Source: Clostridiales bacterium UBA8153 (GTDB lineage: Bacteria; Bacillota; Sulfobacillia; UBA8153). Taken from it: a stretch of 20,369 nt of DNA. The notes beneath the pieces are model-generated. The model had not been told where the DNA came from and did no database searches. It worked only from the letters and a program-made list of their open reading frames with translations. The translations under genes and the position numbers were made by a program. Numbering within the stretch: position 1 is the stretch's first letter; each line of letters opens with the position of its first letter. This document shows, in pieces, positions 8,211 through 15,760 of this stretch. The stretch is taken from contig DMHJ01000056.1 in NCBI GenBank assembly GCA_003449495.1, forward strand, positions 1 through 20,369, written 5' to 3'.

Positions 8211-8445
8211 TCGTGGTACCACCCGGGTTAGCCGCCACGTTACCGTGGCGACCTCAACAGCCAGTCAGCTGGCTTTGGCCCGCTAACGGGAGCCACCGGC
8301 CGGGCTTCTCCGGGTGTAGCACCCGTTTGCGCCCGCGATCAGGAGGGGATTTCCGCCGGTATGGCCGCCACTTCTCACCACAGGTGGCTCGCTGTAGGCC
8401 GGAGGCCGGCGTACTCGTCTCCGTCATCACTTTTGTCATGTTGTT
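8170..8445 (-). ncRNA. T-box leader of serS (serine-specific, UCC specifier)
   Basis: cis-acting riboregulator that senses uncharged tRNA-Ser. On the minus strand it contains the T-box core GGGTGGTACCACGAG (8224-8210). Upstream is a Stem I with a specifier bubble: GGAG (8422-8419) pairs with CTCC, CGCCGG pairs with CCGGCG, and the loop holds AGTA on the 5' side and GAAATCCC on the 3' side. The loop's TCC (8349-8347) is a serine codon, matching the downstream gene. The terminator described separately follows the T-box core. The 5' end is set from the promoter, so it is approximate. Confidence 0.92.
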
Positions 8446-8451
8446 TGCATC

Positions 8452-8480
8452 ATGATAGCACTTGGCAGGACAGTTGTCAA
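8452..8480 (-). promoter_or_regulatory. Sigma-A promoter of the serS T-box transcript
   Basis: On the minus strand TTGACA (8480-8475) is a perfect -35, followed after 17 bases by TATCAT (8457-8452), one mismatch from the -10 consensus. It sits just upstream of the T-box Stem I, as expected for this leader. Confidence 0.85.
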
Positions 8481-8719
8481 AGTATGCACCGGGGGAGACA
8501 GGCTGACGCAGGTGGTCCCCGGCTTCCCCGTTTACCGTTGGTCCTAGGTCGCCACCAGGCTGCGGAGCCGGTCCAGGCGCCGGGCACCTACCCGGCCCAG
8601 CGCCATGGCCGGCGGCATGCGGTCTCCACACCGCAAACGCCCCCGGGGAATGTGCAGCGGAGCCTGGCGGCGCGCTGACTCGTACCGCGGCTAGTCTCTC
8701 ATGTCACCGGCAGGTGTCA
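8481..8719. other. Gap between serS promoter and YibE/F gene
   Basis: About 240 bases with no supported gene. On the minus strand a 48-codon open stretch (8690-8544) ends in a protein-like run (MALGRVGARRLDRLRSLVAT then stop), but it lacks a good ribosome binding site and recognisable homology. No clear terminator for the upstream YibE/F gene is visible. Confidence 0.35.
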
Positions 8720-9892
8720 TCACCGCTCGCGGCCGGCCTGGATCCGTCGGATGCGGTCGCCGCCACGCTCACTAGCCTTCCAGGACAGCAGGTACGCGCC
8801 GGCCAGCGCCGTAATGGGGATGGCCAGGATCAAGCCGATGCTGCCGGCCAGCGCGCGCACTACCTCAGTGGCAATCAGGTCCAGGTTGGCAATGCGGATG
8901 AGCGGAGTGTCGTAAGCCATGAAGAGCAGTAGCAGCGGGATGGCGCTACCGGTGTAGGCCAGGATGAGAGTGTTCGACATGGTGGCCATCACATCCCGCC
9001 CCACGTTCATGCCCGAGCGAAACAGCGCCGGCGGCGTGACCTCCGGGTTGACCCGTTTCACTTCGGCCATGGCCGAGGCCACGGACATGCCCACATCCAT
9101 GACCGCGCCCAGCGCTCCAATGATGATACCGGCAAACAGAAGCCCCCGGTAGTCGAACTGGATGCCTTGGGGTATGAACATGAGCATCTGTGCTTCTTCG
9201 GCGCTCAGCCCGGTCAGGCGCGCGGCCGCGCCCGCCTTCATAGCCAGCATGCCGGCAATCAGCACGCCCCCGGTGGTCCCGGTGATGGCCGTCAAGGTCT
9301 TCCGGTTGGGCCCGCTCACCACCAGCAAGGCCAGGGCACTCAGCGCGGCCGCGACCACCGTCGTGAGCGGAATGGGGCTGTAGCCGCGGAGGAGCAGGGG
9401 AAGCAGGACGTAGACGACTACCAGCACCATGACGCTGAGGGAGAGCGCTGCCTTGGCCCCCTTCACGCCACCCACGGCCAGCAGCACCGCCAACAGTCCT
9501 GCGGCCAGGTACATCATGTAGGGGTCGCGTTGCGGCGACTCGATAAAGGCAGTCCCCAGCTCATCCCCGTCCAGTTCGACCAGGAGTACCACCCGATCTC
9601 CCGGTGACACTTCGATGTCGTAGACGGGATGGCCACTCTTGAAGTGCTCCACTTCGATGGTACGGCCGCGAAACCGGCCGGAGGTGATCACCACCCGTAC
9701 CAGCTGCCGCTCGGTAATGAAATCCCGGCCGCCCGGTTCTGGCTGGGTGGAGAGTATCTCCAGGACCCGCGCCCGCACGTTCACCGTGGGCGGAAGCTCA
9801 TAATCTCCCGCCCCGGGTTGGCCCCAGGATGTGCCCGGGACCAGACAGAGCAGCACCAGCGCTATGATGGAGCTCACCACCCGCCGAGCCAA
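8720..9892 (-). CDS. YibE/F-family multi-pass membrane protein
   Basis: Membrane protein of 390 aa. A signal sequence (residues 1-24, ARRVVSSIIALVLLCLVPG, then a likely cut after SWG) precedes an extracytoplasmic soluble domain (about 25-122). Roughly seven hydrophobic segments follow (about 127-370). Family features are the block around FIPQGIQFDYRGLLFAGIIIGALGAVMDV (239-267) and the SGMNVGRDVMATMSNTLILAYTGSAIPL segment. The family's biochemical role is not established; it has been annotated as a possible transporter. I chose the TTG at 9892 because it follows GAGGGGG by 7 bases and gives a proper signal peptide; the frame is open back to 10087 with arginine-rich noise. It lies 100 bases behind metF on the same strand, so cotranscription with the Hdr-Met operon is possible but not shown. 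Confidence 0.88.
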   Translation of the reverse strand: MARRVVSSIIALVLLCLVPGTSWGQPGAGDYELPPTVNVRARVLEILSTQPEPGGRDFITERQLVRVVITSGRFRGRTIEVEHFKSGHPVYDIEVSPGDRVVLLVELDGDELGTAFIESPQRDPYMMYLAAGLLAVLLAVGGVKGAKAALSLSVMVLVVVYVLLPLLLRGYSPIPLTTVVAAALSALALLVVSGPNRKTLTAITGTTGGVLIAGMLAMKAGAAARLTGLSAEEAQMLMFIPQGIQFDYRGLLFAGIIIGALGAVMDVGMSVASAMAEVKRVNPEVTPPALFRSGMNVGRDVMATMSNTLILAYTGSAIPLLLLFMAYDTPLIRIANLDLIATEVVRALAGSIGLILAIPITALAGAYLLSWKASERGGDRIRRIQAGRER

Positions 9893-9992
9893 AGGGCCAC
9901 CCCCTCGGCGGTAACTTCGGCACCCCCGCCCGGATACCTCTTGGAGCGTGTTTCCGGTGGGGGCCGTTCGGGTTCCGCCGTCTTCCCGCCCG

Positions 9993-10940
9993 CTACTCCC
10001 TGGCCTGCGGGCCTGTCTCCTCCAGCTGCGGCCGCGGCAGCAGCCCGGCCCGCTCCACGATCTCCGGCACCATCTCCTCCCAGGCAATGGCCATGATATG
10101 CACGCCGCGTACGCCCGGGATCTGCCGGATTTCCTCGATAAGCTCCACGGCGATGTTGATGCCTTCCTCCTGCTGCTTGCCTTTGGGTGCCCCCTGCATG
10201 CGCTTGAACAGCTCCGGGGGCACGACCATGCCCGCTACCTCACCGGTGCGCTCCAGCGCCACCGCGGATTTGACCGGGACGATGCCCCCCATGATGTGGA
10301 CCTGCTCATGCAGCCCCCGGTCCCGCACCATACCCATCCAGCGCTTGAACCTTTCCAGGTCGAAGATGGCCTGGGTCTGGATGAAATCGGCTCCCGCCGC
10401 CACCTTCTTGGCCAGCCTCACCACCCTGAACTCGAAGGGGTCGGCAAAGGGATTGGCGGCCGCGCCGATATACATGCGGGGCTCGACCCGGCAGGCTTCC
10501 CCGCTCTGGAACTTCTTCTCATCCCTGAGGTCTTTGACCAGCTTGATGAGCTGGATAGAGTCGACGTCAAACACGTTGCGGGAGGCGGGGTGGTTGCCGA
10601 AAGCCTGGTGATCGCCGCTAAGGCAGAGGACATTTCTCAGGCCGAGGCTGTAGGCGCCGAGCAAGTCCGACTGCAGGGCGATGCGGTTGCGGTCCCGGCA
10701 GGTCATCTGGATGATGGGCTCGACCCCTTCGCCCAGCACGTGTACGCCGGCGGCGATGGAGGACAGGCGGACGATGGCCGTCTGGTTGTCGGTGAGGTTC
10801 ACCGCGTCCACGGCATCCCGGAGGTGAGCGGCGTGCCGGCTGATGCTGCGGCTGGAGGCGCTCTTGGGCGGTCCCACTTCCCCGGTGCACACAAAGTGGC
10901 CCGCCGCGAACAGCCGTTCCAGTCTGCTTCCTGATTTCAC
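9993..10940 (-). CDS. metF: Methylenetetrahydrofolate reductase, catalytic subunit MetF
   Basis: FAD-dependent TIM-barrel enzyme reducing 5,10-methylene-THF to 5-methyl-THF in the methyl branch of the Wood-Ljungdahl pathway or in methionine synthesis. It is 315 aa from this start, normal for the family. Visible blocks are the N-terminal TGEVGPPK with its catalytic-type Glu, the DAVNLTDNQTAIVRLSS strand, QMTCRDRNRIALQSDL (flavin/folate side), NVLCLSGDH, and GADFIQTQAIFD. Start: the GTG at 10940 follows AGGGGGTGG by 5 bases. A GTG at 10949 is in frame but too close to that site. The gene follows metV by 12 bases and is the last in the Hdr-Flx-Met train. Like acetogen MetF it lacks a fused NAD(P)H domain, so electrons probably arrive through MetV and the Hdr/Flx subunits. 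Confidence 0.95.
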   Translation of the reverse strand: MKSGSRLERLFAAGHFVCTGEVGPPKSASSRSISRHAAHLRDAVDAVNLTDNQTAIVRLSSIAAGVHVLGEGVEPIIQMTCRDRNRIALQSDLLGAYSLGLRNVLCLSGDHQAFGNHPASRNVFDVDSIQLIKLVKDLRDEKKFQSGEACRVEPRMYIGAAANPFADPFEFRVVRLAKKVAAGADFIQTQAIFDLERFKRWMGMVRDRGLHEQVHIMGGIVPVKSAVALERTGEVAGMVVPPELFKRMQGAPKGKQQEEGINIAVELIEEIRQIPGVRGVHIMAIAWEEMVPEIVERAGLLPRPQLEETGPQARE

Positions 10941-10952
10941 CCTCGCCACCCC

Positions 10953-11615
10953 CTATACCGCCATGACATCCGGGCGCTGGACTTTTCGCGGGCCGCCGTC
11001 CCGGGCATGGGACCAGTCCTTGGGCGGGATGGGCTCGGACAAAAGGTCGAGGCGGCCCAATCCCTGGAGACGCTGGTAGATGAGCTGCCAGGCACATTCT
11101 ACCTCGGCATCGATCTCGCACTTGCCATCCTGGGAGCCCCCGCACGGTCCGTTGAGCAGGCTCTTGGAGCAGCGGATGATGGCACACACCCCGCCGGTCA
11201 AGTGGAGGACGCACTCGCCGCAGAACCCGCATCGCTCTTCCCACACGCCGGGCCGGCGGGCCCCGCCCCCGAACTTGGTGTTGAGACCGGGCAAGACCCA
11301 GCGTTCCCGGTAGCGCTCCGCCAAAAACTGCACGCCCACCCCGCAGGCCAGCGAGACGATGCAGTCGGCCTGTGCGGCCTTCTCGTCCAGGGCGGGCAGA
11401 AACTCCACATCACACTGGCGGGTCAGCACGTCGGTGACCACCCCGGTGAACCCCCGCAACCGGAGCAGTGCGGCCAGGACCTCCACTTCCTTCTCTCCCC
11501 CGGCCTGGCAGACGGTGACGCACTCGGAACACCCGGCCACCAGGATACTGCCGTAACCGTCCAGGCGCCGGACGATCTCGTCCACGGACTTCCTTTCGGC
11601 CACGATCATCCCCAT
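10953..11615 (-). CDS. metV: MetV, cysteine-rich partner of methylenetetrahydrofolate reductase
   Basis: Small subunit required by acetogen-type MetF, 220 aa, related to the C-terminal MTHFR-associated domain family. Cysteines lie in two groups. The N-terminal group is C29-x2-C32-x3-C36 with C68, C85 and C91. The C-terminal group is C129-x2-C132-x2-C135, C144, C149, C158, C166 and C174, in the family context RCGFCGEC...CAIIRCSKSLLNGPCGG. These are candidate Fe-S or zinc ligands; in acetogens MetV is thought to pass electrons to the MetF flavin. The ATG at 11615 has AAGGTGAG directly before it; the ATG two codons later (11609) is also possible. It sits between flxA (22-base gap) and metF, so its product probably docks MetF onto the Hdr-Flx enzyme. 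Confidence 0.92.
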   Translation of the reverse strand: MGMIVAERKSVDEIVRRLDGYGSILVAGCSECVTVCQAGGEKEVEVLAALLRLRGFTGVVTDVLTRQCDVEFLPALDEKAAQADCIVSLACGVGVQFLAERYRERWVLPGLNTKFGGGARRPGVWEERCGFCGECVLHLTGGVCAIIRCSKSLLNGPCGGSQDGKCEIDAEVECAWQLIYQRLQGLGRLDLLSEPIPPKDWSHARDGGPRKVQRPDVMAV

Positions 11616-11637
11616 CTCACCTTCCTCGACCCTTGTG

Positions 11638-12477
11638 TCAATACTCCTTGGGCATATGCCGGAGCTGGGCGTAGGTGAACACCGGACCGTCCAAGCACAC
11701 GTACTGCGAGCCGATGTTGCACCGCCCGCACTTGCCGATGCCGCACTTCATGCGCATTTCCAGGGTGGTGACGATTTGTTCGGGAGCAAAGCCCAGCTGC
11801 TCCAAGTTCTGGAGCACGAATTTGATCATGATGGGCGGCCCGCAGGTGATGGCCACCGTGTCCTCCGGGGACGGCCGCACGTCCATGAGCATGGCCGGGA
11901 CAAATCCCACCCGGCCCGGCCACTGGCCGTCACCCCGGTCCACGGTCACATACTGCACCAGGTCGGGCCGGGCGCCCCACTTCTCCAGCTCCCACTTGAA
12001 CACCAGGTCGCCGGGGCTACGCGCCCCGTACAGCATGGTCACCGTCTGGTACTGGGAGCGGTGCGCCGGGTCGATGCAGTAGTTGAAGAGGGAGCGCAGC
12101 GGGGCCAGGCCGATGCCCCCTGCGATGAACACCAGGTGTTTGCCTTCCATGATCTCCACGGGAAAGACATTGCCGTAGGGGCCGCGCACGCCGATGCAGT
12201 CCCCTTTTTCCGCCTGGTGCAGGGCGGTGGTGAGCACCCCCGCCTTCTTCACGGCAAACTCCAGGTAGCCCACTTGCGTGGGCGAAGAAGTGATGGAAAT
12301 GGGCGCCTCGCCCAGGCCGAACACGGAGACTTCGGCAAACTGCCCGGGCCGGTAGGAGAAATTCCTCCGGGTATCCTCGTTGGAGAACACCACCCGGAAA
12401 GTCTTCACGTCATTGGCCAGGGTTTCCTCGACAATGTCCTCGATGATGGCCAGCTCGGGCACGTACGGACTCTTCAC
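11638..12477 (-). CDS. flxA: FlxA-like FAD/NAD(P)H-binding [2Fe-2S] subunit
   Basis: Ferredoxin-NADP-reductase-fold subunit of 279 aa that would take hydride from NAD(P)H. FAD site: RPGQF (43-47) and GEAPISITSS (56-65). NAD(P) site: FIAGGIGLAPLRSL (117-130) and TCGPPIMI (211-218). The C-terminal [2Fe-2S] motif is C245-x4-C250-x2-C253-x7-C261, as in PyrK, sulfhydrogenase gamma (HydG) and anaerobic sulfite reductase AsrB. No hydrogenase or sulfite reductase catalytic subunit is near, and the neighbours point to FlxA of FlxABCD-HdrABC. The GTG at 12477 overlaps the flxB stop as GTGA, indicating translational coupling. A longer open frame to 12687 lies inside flxB and was rejected. Confidence 0.87.
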   Translation of the reverse strand: MKSPYVPELAIIEDIVEETLANDVKTFRVVFSNEDTRRNFSYRPGQFAEVSVFGLGEAPISITSSPTQVGYLEFAVKKAGVLTTALHQAEKGDCIGVRGPYGNVFPVEIMEGKHLVFIAGGIGLAPLRSLFNYCIDPAHRSQYQTVTMLYGARSPGDLVFKWELEKWGARPDLVQYVTVDRGDGQWPGRVGFVPAMLMDVRPSPEDTVAITCGPPIMIKFVLQNLEQLGFAPEQIVTTLEMRMKCGIGKCGRCNIGSQYVCLDGPVFTYAQLRHMPKEY

Positions 12478-13484
12478 TCTGACCCCCCCAACTCGGCCAG
12501 CACCGCGCGGATATCCAGGTTGACCGGGCACACCTCGATGCACCTCCCACAGCCCACGCAGGCCTCCGGGCCGAAGCGCAACGGGTAGTAGCAGAACTTG
12601 TGCATCACCCGCTGGCGCATACGCTCCTTGCCGGAGAGGCGCGGGTTGTGACCGGAGGCGTGTAGCGTGAACTTGGGAAACATACACGAATCCCAGCAGC
12701 GCAGCCGCGTGCCGTGGTCATAGCTGCCTGCGTCCATCACGTCAAAACAGTGGCAGGTGGGGCAGAAGAACGTGCAGGCGGCGCAACCCAAGCACTTCTC
12801 ATGCAGCCGCGCCCAGACCTCATCCTCGAACCTGGCCTCCAGCTCTTGGGCCAACCCGGGGGTAGCCATCGCTGCGGGCGCGGCCGCTTGCTGGATTTCC
12901 CGGGCCCCGGCTACCTGGGCCGCGGTAGCGGCAGGCCAATCCTCCTGGGCGGCATGGGCTTCCCCGGCTGTGGACACCGCTTCGACGCAGAACCCGCCCC
13001 CAATCCGGGTGAAGAGCAGATCGAGCCCGGCGGTGCCGGCCGGGCTACCCCCCACCTGGGCGCAGAAGCAGGCGCGGCCGGGCCGGGAGCACACCAGGCC
13101 CATGAGGAGCGCACCCTGCCTCCGCTCCCGGTAGGGGTCATCGGGAGGATCCTGGCCCAAGAACACCTGGTCCAGCATGCCGATGGCCCGGGCGTCGCAG
13201 GGCCGGAGGCCGAACAAGGCCAAGGGACGCCGGTCCCTTTCCGGCTGGACCACCCGGGGCGTCCCGTCCGGGTGGGTGCCAAAGGCAAACAACTCCTCGC
13301 TGCGAGGTAAGAACAGCTGCTTAGCCGTACCGTAGGCGCGTCCTTCCAGGACCGGCCGGATGCCCGGGCTCCACTCGCCCAGCTCCACGCGTCCTGCACA
13401 GGAAACGGGCACGTAGAGGCGGTACGGTCCGGCCAGGCGGGCGAGGACTCTATCCAACTCGGCCTCGGGTATGAAACCGACCAT
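12474..13484 (-). CDS. flxB: FlxB-like electron-transfer subunit with two [4Fe-4S] motifs
   Basis: Soluble 336-aa iron-sulfur protein related to sulfhydrogenase beta (HydB) and AsrA. The N-terminal domain (1-220) carries FGLRPCDARAIGMLDQVFL (91-109) and VCSRPGRACFC (131-141), typical of the family. The C-terminal part has C231-x2-C234-x2-C237-x3-C241-P and C309-x2-C312-x2-C315-x3-C319-P. Extra conserved-looking cysteines sit in PTCHCFDV and RCWDSC (C244, C246, C263, C267). It probably relays electrons from FlxA to FlxC/FlxD or HdrA. Residues about 165-215 are an Ala/Gln-rich stretch that looks like a loose linker. The ATG at 13484 follows a G-rich ribosome binding site, 12 bases after the flxC stop. 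Confidence 0.85.
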   Translation of the reverse strand: MVGFIPEAELDRVLARLAGPYRLYVPVSCAGRVELGEWSPGIRPVLEGRAYGTAKQLFLPRSEELFAFGTHPDGTPRVVQPERDRRPLALFGLRPCDARAIGMLDQVFLGQDPPDDPYRERRQGALLMGLVCSRPGRACFCAQVGGSPAGTAGLDLLFTRIGGGFCVEAVSTAGEAHAAQEDWPAATAAQVAGAREIQQAAAPAAMATPGLAQELEARFEDEVWARLHEKCLGCAACTFFCPTCHCFDVMDAGSYDHGTRLRCWDSCMFPKFTLHASGHNPRLSGKERMRQRVMHKFCYYPLRFGPEACVGCGRCIEVCPVNLDIRAVLAELGGSE

Positions 13485-13496
13485 CTCGTTCCCCCC

Positions 13497-14441
13497 CTAC
13501 TTCACAAAGTCGTCCGGGTCGTCCGGGCGAAAACTGCCGGGCAAGGTCTTGTGGCCCGGGTCAAGCCCCGGGGTAAAACCGAAGAGCTCCCGGGCCTCCT
13601 GCTCCAGCCGCCGGTTCAGCACCCGCAGGTCTACCCGCTGGGGGCAGGCCCGGGCACACGCTCCACAGTCCACGCAACGGCCCGCCACGTGCAGGGCACG
13701 GACCAGGTGGAACAGCATGCAGTCGGACAGGTCGCCGGACCCTCCCATCCAGGCCGGCTGGCTCCGGTCTACAAAACACTCCGGGCAGTAGCAGGCCGGG
13801 CAGGCCTGCCGGCAGGCATAACAAAGCAGGCACTTCTCCATTTCCCGGGAAAACTCCCGGTAACGCGCTCCTGCGTCCCGGGCGTCCCGGGCCTCTAACG
13901 CCTCACCGGAGGCGGCGACCGGGTCTTCCCCATCGCCCAAGCATACATCGAACAGTTCCGGGGCCGGCAGCCTGCAGTGGGCACAGGATGGGTGCACCAG
14001 CTGGTCCAGCGGGATTGCCTCCTCCCACTCGTGCCCGCCGCAGCGCACCGCGTCCCCCTCGATGCGCCCGGCCGTGAGCTCACGTCCGGCCAGCCGGCCC
14101 TCGAGCTTTTGCCGGCAGATCACCCCGCGGCAGGGCACGCCCACCACATACAGGTTTTCCCGGTTCACCTGGTTTTCCCGGATGAGCTCCACCAGGGCCC
14201 GGGCATCGCAGGCTTTCACCACCAGGCCCACGCGCTCCCCCGGGAACCGGGCCAAATACGGCGCCAGGTTGTTCTCGCAGGTGGGTCCCAAGATCAAGCC
14301 GCCGGCTCCTGCCGCTTGGCGGAGAAACACCGGCGTGGAGCGCAAGGGAAGACTCCCCGGCCCGTAGCCGATGAACAAATCCACCAGCCCCTCCTCTAGG
14401 AGGCGGGCGGCCAGCTCTTTCAGCGCTGCTTCCGGCATCAT
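13497..14441 (-). CDS. flxC: FlxC-like iron-sulfur subunit (FrhB/FdhB-like N-terminus)
   Basis: Soluble 314-aa electron-transfer protein. The N-terminal half, with LRSTPVFLRQA, LGPTCENNLAPYLARF, VGLVVKACDARALVELI and VGVPCRGVI, resembles the F420-hydrogenase beta family and related subunits. The C-terminal half has two [4Fe-4S] motifs: C204-x2-C207-x2-C210-x3-C214-P and C256-x2-C259-x2-C262-x3-C266-P. Between them lie the further cysteines C217, C219 and C222. Assignment as FlxC rests on the neighbours, with FlxD before and FlxB/FlxA after. A role as an F420-type or formate-dehydrogenase-associated subunit cannot be excluded, but no such catalytic subunit is visible. The ATG at 14441 overlaps the flxD stop (ATGA). 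Confidence 0.8.
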   Translation of the reverse strand: MMPEAALKELAARLLEEGLVDLFIGYGPGSLPLRSTPVFLRQAAGAGGLILGPTCENNLAPYLARFPGERVGLVVKACDARALVELIRENQVNRENLYVVGVPCRGVICRQKLEGRLAGRELTAGRIEGDAVRCGGHEWEEAIPLDQLVHPSCAHCRLPAPELFDVCLGDGEDPVAASGEALEARDARDAGARYREFSREMEKCLLCYACRQACPACYCPECFVDRSQPAWMGGSGDLSDCMLFHLVRALHVAGRCVDCGACARACPQRVDLRVLNRRLEQEARELFGFTPGLDPGHKTLPGSFRPDDPDDFVK

Positions 14442-14881
14442 CCCCGGCCCCCCTTCTTCAGCTTGCGGGAGGGGCCCAACGCGCGCACCGCGGCGGTGAC
14501 TTCCGCGATGACCTGGGCGAACTTCTGGCCTTCCGCCGCCGACACCCAGGAGAACTGCACCCGCTCCGGTTCCACGCCCACCTGGTCCAACAGGTTCCTG
14601 AGCAAGGCGAACCGCCGGCGGGCCACGTAGTTACCGGCCAGGTAGTGGCAGTCGCCGGGGTGACAGCCCGACACCAGCACGCCGTCGGCGCCCTGCTGCA
14701 GTGCCTTGAGGATATAAAGAGGGTTCACCGCGCCGGAACACGGCACCCGCACCACCCGGATGTGGGGTGGATACTGGAAGCGGGAGATACCGGCTAGATC
14801 CGCCCCGGCGTAGGAGCACCAGTGGCACAAAAACGCCACGATTTTGGGTTCCCAGGTCTGCCCGCTTTCTGCTAGCTCCAT
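14438..14881 (-). CDS. mvhD: MvhD/FlxD, [2Fe-2S] adaptor to HdrA
   Basis: Small 147-aa subunit that links an electron-input module to the heterodisulfide reductase HdrA. The cysteine pattern is complete for the family: C19-x2-C22 in FLCHWCSYAGAD, C48 in VPCSG, and C73-x4-C78 in SGCHPGDCHYLAGN; these bind one [2Fe-2S] cluster. The ATG at 14881 overlaps the end of the hdrA 3' frame by 10 bases and is followed by a start typical of MvhD; the extra 31 codons upstream lie inside hdrA and are not protein-like. In Moorella a similar MvhD ends the metVF-hdrCBA set, while in Desulfovibrio its counterpart is FlxD. Here it joins HdrA on one side and FlxC/B/A on the other. Confidence 0.93.
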   Translation of the reverse strand: MELAESGQTWEPKIVAFLCHWCSYAGADLAGISRFQYPPHIRVVRVPCSGAVNPLYILKALQQGADGVLVSGCHPGDCHYLAGNYVARRRFALLRNLLDQVGVEPERVQFSWVSAAEGQKFAQVIAEVTAAVRALGPSRKLKKGGRG

Positions 14882-15750
14882 GACAGCGCCACCACCTCCG
14901 CCATGATCTGCTGGTCGGTGAAGCCCTTCAGGGTGATGGCCCCGCAACGGCAGGTGGCGGCACAGGCCCCGCACCCTTTACACACGGCATTCTCCACTTG
15001 CGCCCTTCTTTTGGCCGGGTCCAACTTGATGGCCTGGTACTGGCAGATTTCCTCGCAGGTCCCACAGCCGGCGCAGCGGTTCTGGTTCACTTCGGCCACC
15101 GGTCCGCCCGCATCGATGGCCGTCCGGGAGATGACCGTAGTGGCCCGGCCCACCGCCGCCATGGCCTGGGCCATGCTCTCCCGCACCGTCTTGGGCGCAT
15201 GGCAGAGGCCGGCCAGGAACACGCCGTCGGTGGAGAAATCCACCGGCCGCAGCTTCACGTGGGACTCCAAAAAGAAGCCGTCGGCATTCAGGGGCACCTT
15301 GAGCTGCTGGGCCAACTGGCGGGCTCCGCCGGCCGGCTCCACCCCGGCAGCCAGCACTACCAGGCCGGCGGCGATGGCCAGGTGCCCGCCCAGCACCGGG
15401 TCGTAGGTGACCACGTGTATGGCCTCCGGGCCCGGTTCCAGCACCGGCAGGTGCTCTTCATCGTAACGGATGAAAGTCACGCCCAGGTCCCGCGCCTGGC
15501 GGTAGGCGTCCTCGTGCAGGCCGTAAGTGCGGATATCCCGGTAGAGGACCACCACTTCCACCGCCGGGTGCCGGGTCTTGATGGCCAGCGCGTTCTTCAC
15601 CAGCTGGCCACAGCACACCCGGCTGCAGTACGGGCGTTCGGGCTGCCGGGAGCCCACGCACCCGATCATCACCACGGACTGGACTTCCTCCAGCGCCACC
15701 CGGCCGGGCGCTCCCGCCAGGGCCCGCTCGAGCCCGGTCAGCGTCAACAC
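14872..15750 (-). CDS. hdrA: HdrA C-terminal part, out of frame with the main hdrA frame
   Basis: Encodes 292 aa that are the missing end of the second HdrA module. It starts in the middle of the FAD domain (VLTLTGLERAL), continues through the HdrA block GCVGSRQPERPYCSRVCCGQL, and ends in a two-cluster ferredoxin domain (C-x2-C-x2-C-x3-C twice: NRCAGCGTCEEIC and CKGCGACAATC). It is in the -1 frame relative to hdrA. A GTG at 15750 overlaps the upstream TGA by 7 bases, so separate coupled translation is formally possible. However, the break falls inside a conserved FAD-domain motif, so a lost base or a frameshift is more likely than a true gene start. If joined, the protein would be about 1613 aa. 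Confidence 0.85.
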   Translation of the reverse strand: MLTLTGLERALAGAPGRVALEEVQSVVMIGCVGSRQPERPYCSRVCCGQLVKNALAIKTRHPAVEVVVLYRDIRTYGLHEDAYRQARDLGVTFIRYDEEHLPVLEPGPEAIHVVTYDPVLGGHLAIAAGLVVLAAGVEPAGGARQLAQQLKVPLNADGFFLESHVKLRPVDFSTDGVFLAGLCHAPKTVRESMAQAMAAVGRATTVISRTAIDAGGPVAEVNQNRCAGCGTCEEICQYQAIKLDPAKRRAQVENAVCKGCGACAATCRCGAITLKGFTDQQIMAEVVALSWS

Positions 15751-15760
15751 CCGGGGTCCT
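15744..15760 (-). other. Frame break in hdrA at a C4-G3 run
   Basis: On the minus strand the frame reads GAC CCC GGG TGT TGA and stops. One more C would give GAC CCC CGG GTG TTG ACG, that is LYGQDP-R-VLTLTGLE, which restores the HdrA-family pattern 'YLYG.D.RVLT'. The break could be an assembly or sequencing error, a real one-base deletion, or a -1 ribosomal slip on the C run. Confidence 0.8.

Noticed and set aside
8254..8631. 125-codon minus-strand frame upstream of serS
   Set aside because: It runs through the promoter and T-box Stem I and has no protein character; the RNA elements explain this region better.
9948..10934. 328-codon plus-strand open frame opposite metF
   Set aside because: Antisense of metF with His/Asp-rich composition and no recognisable domain.
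11638..13484. flxA/flxB as sulfhydrogenase or anaerobic sulfite reductase subunits
   Set aside because: The folds match HydG/AsrB and HydB/AsrA, but no NiFe hydrogenase or siroheme reductase gene is nearby. MvhD, HdrA and MetVF are, so the Flx assignment fits better.
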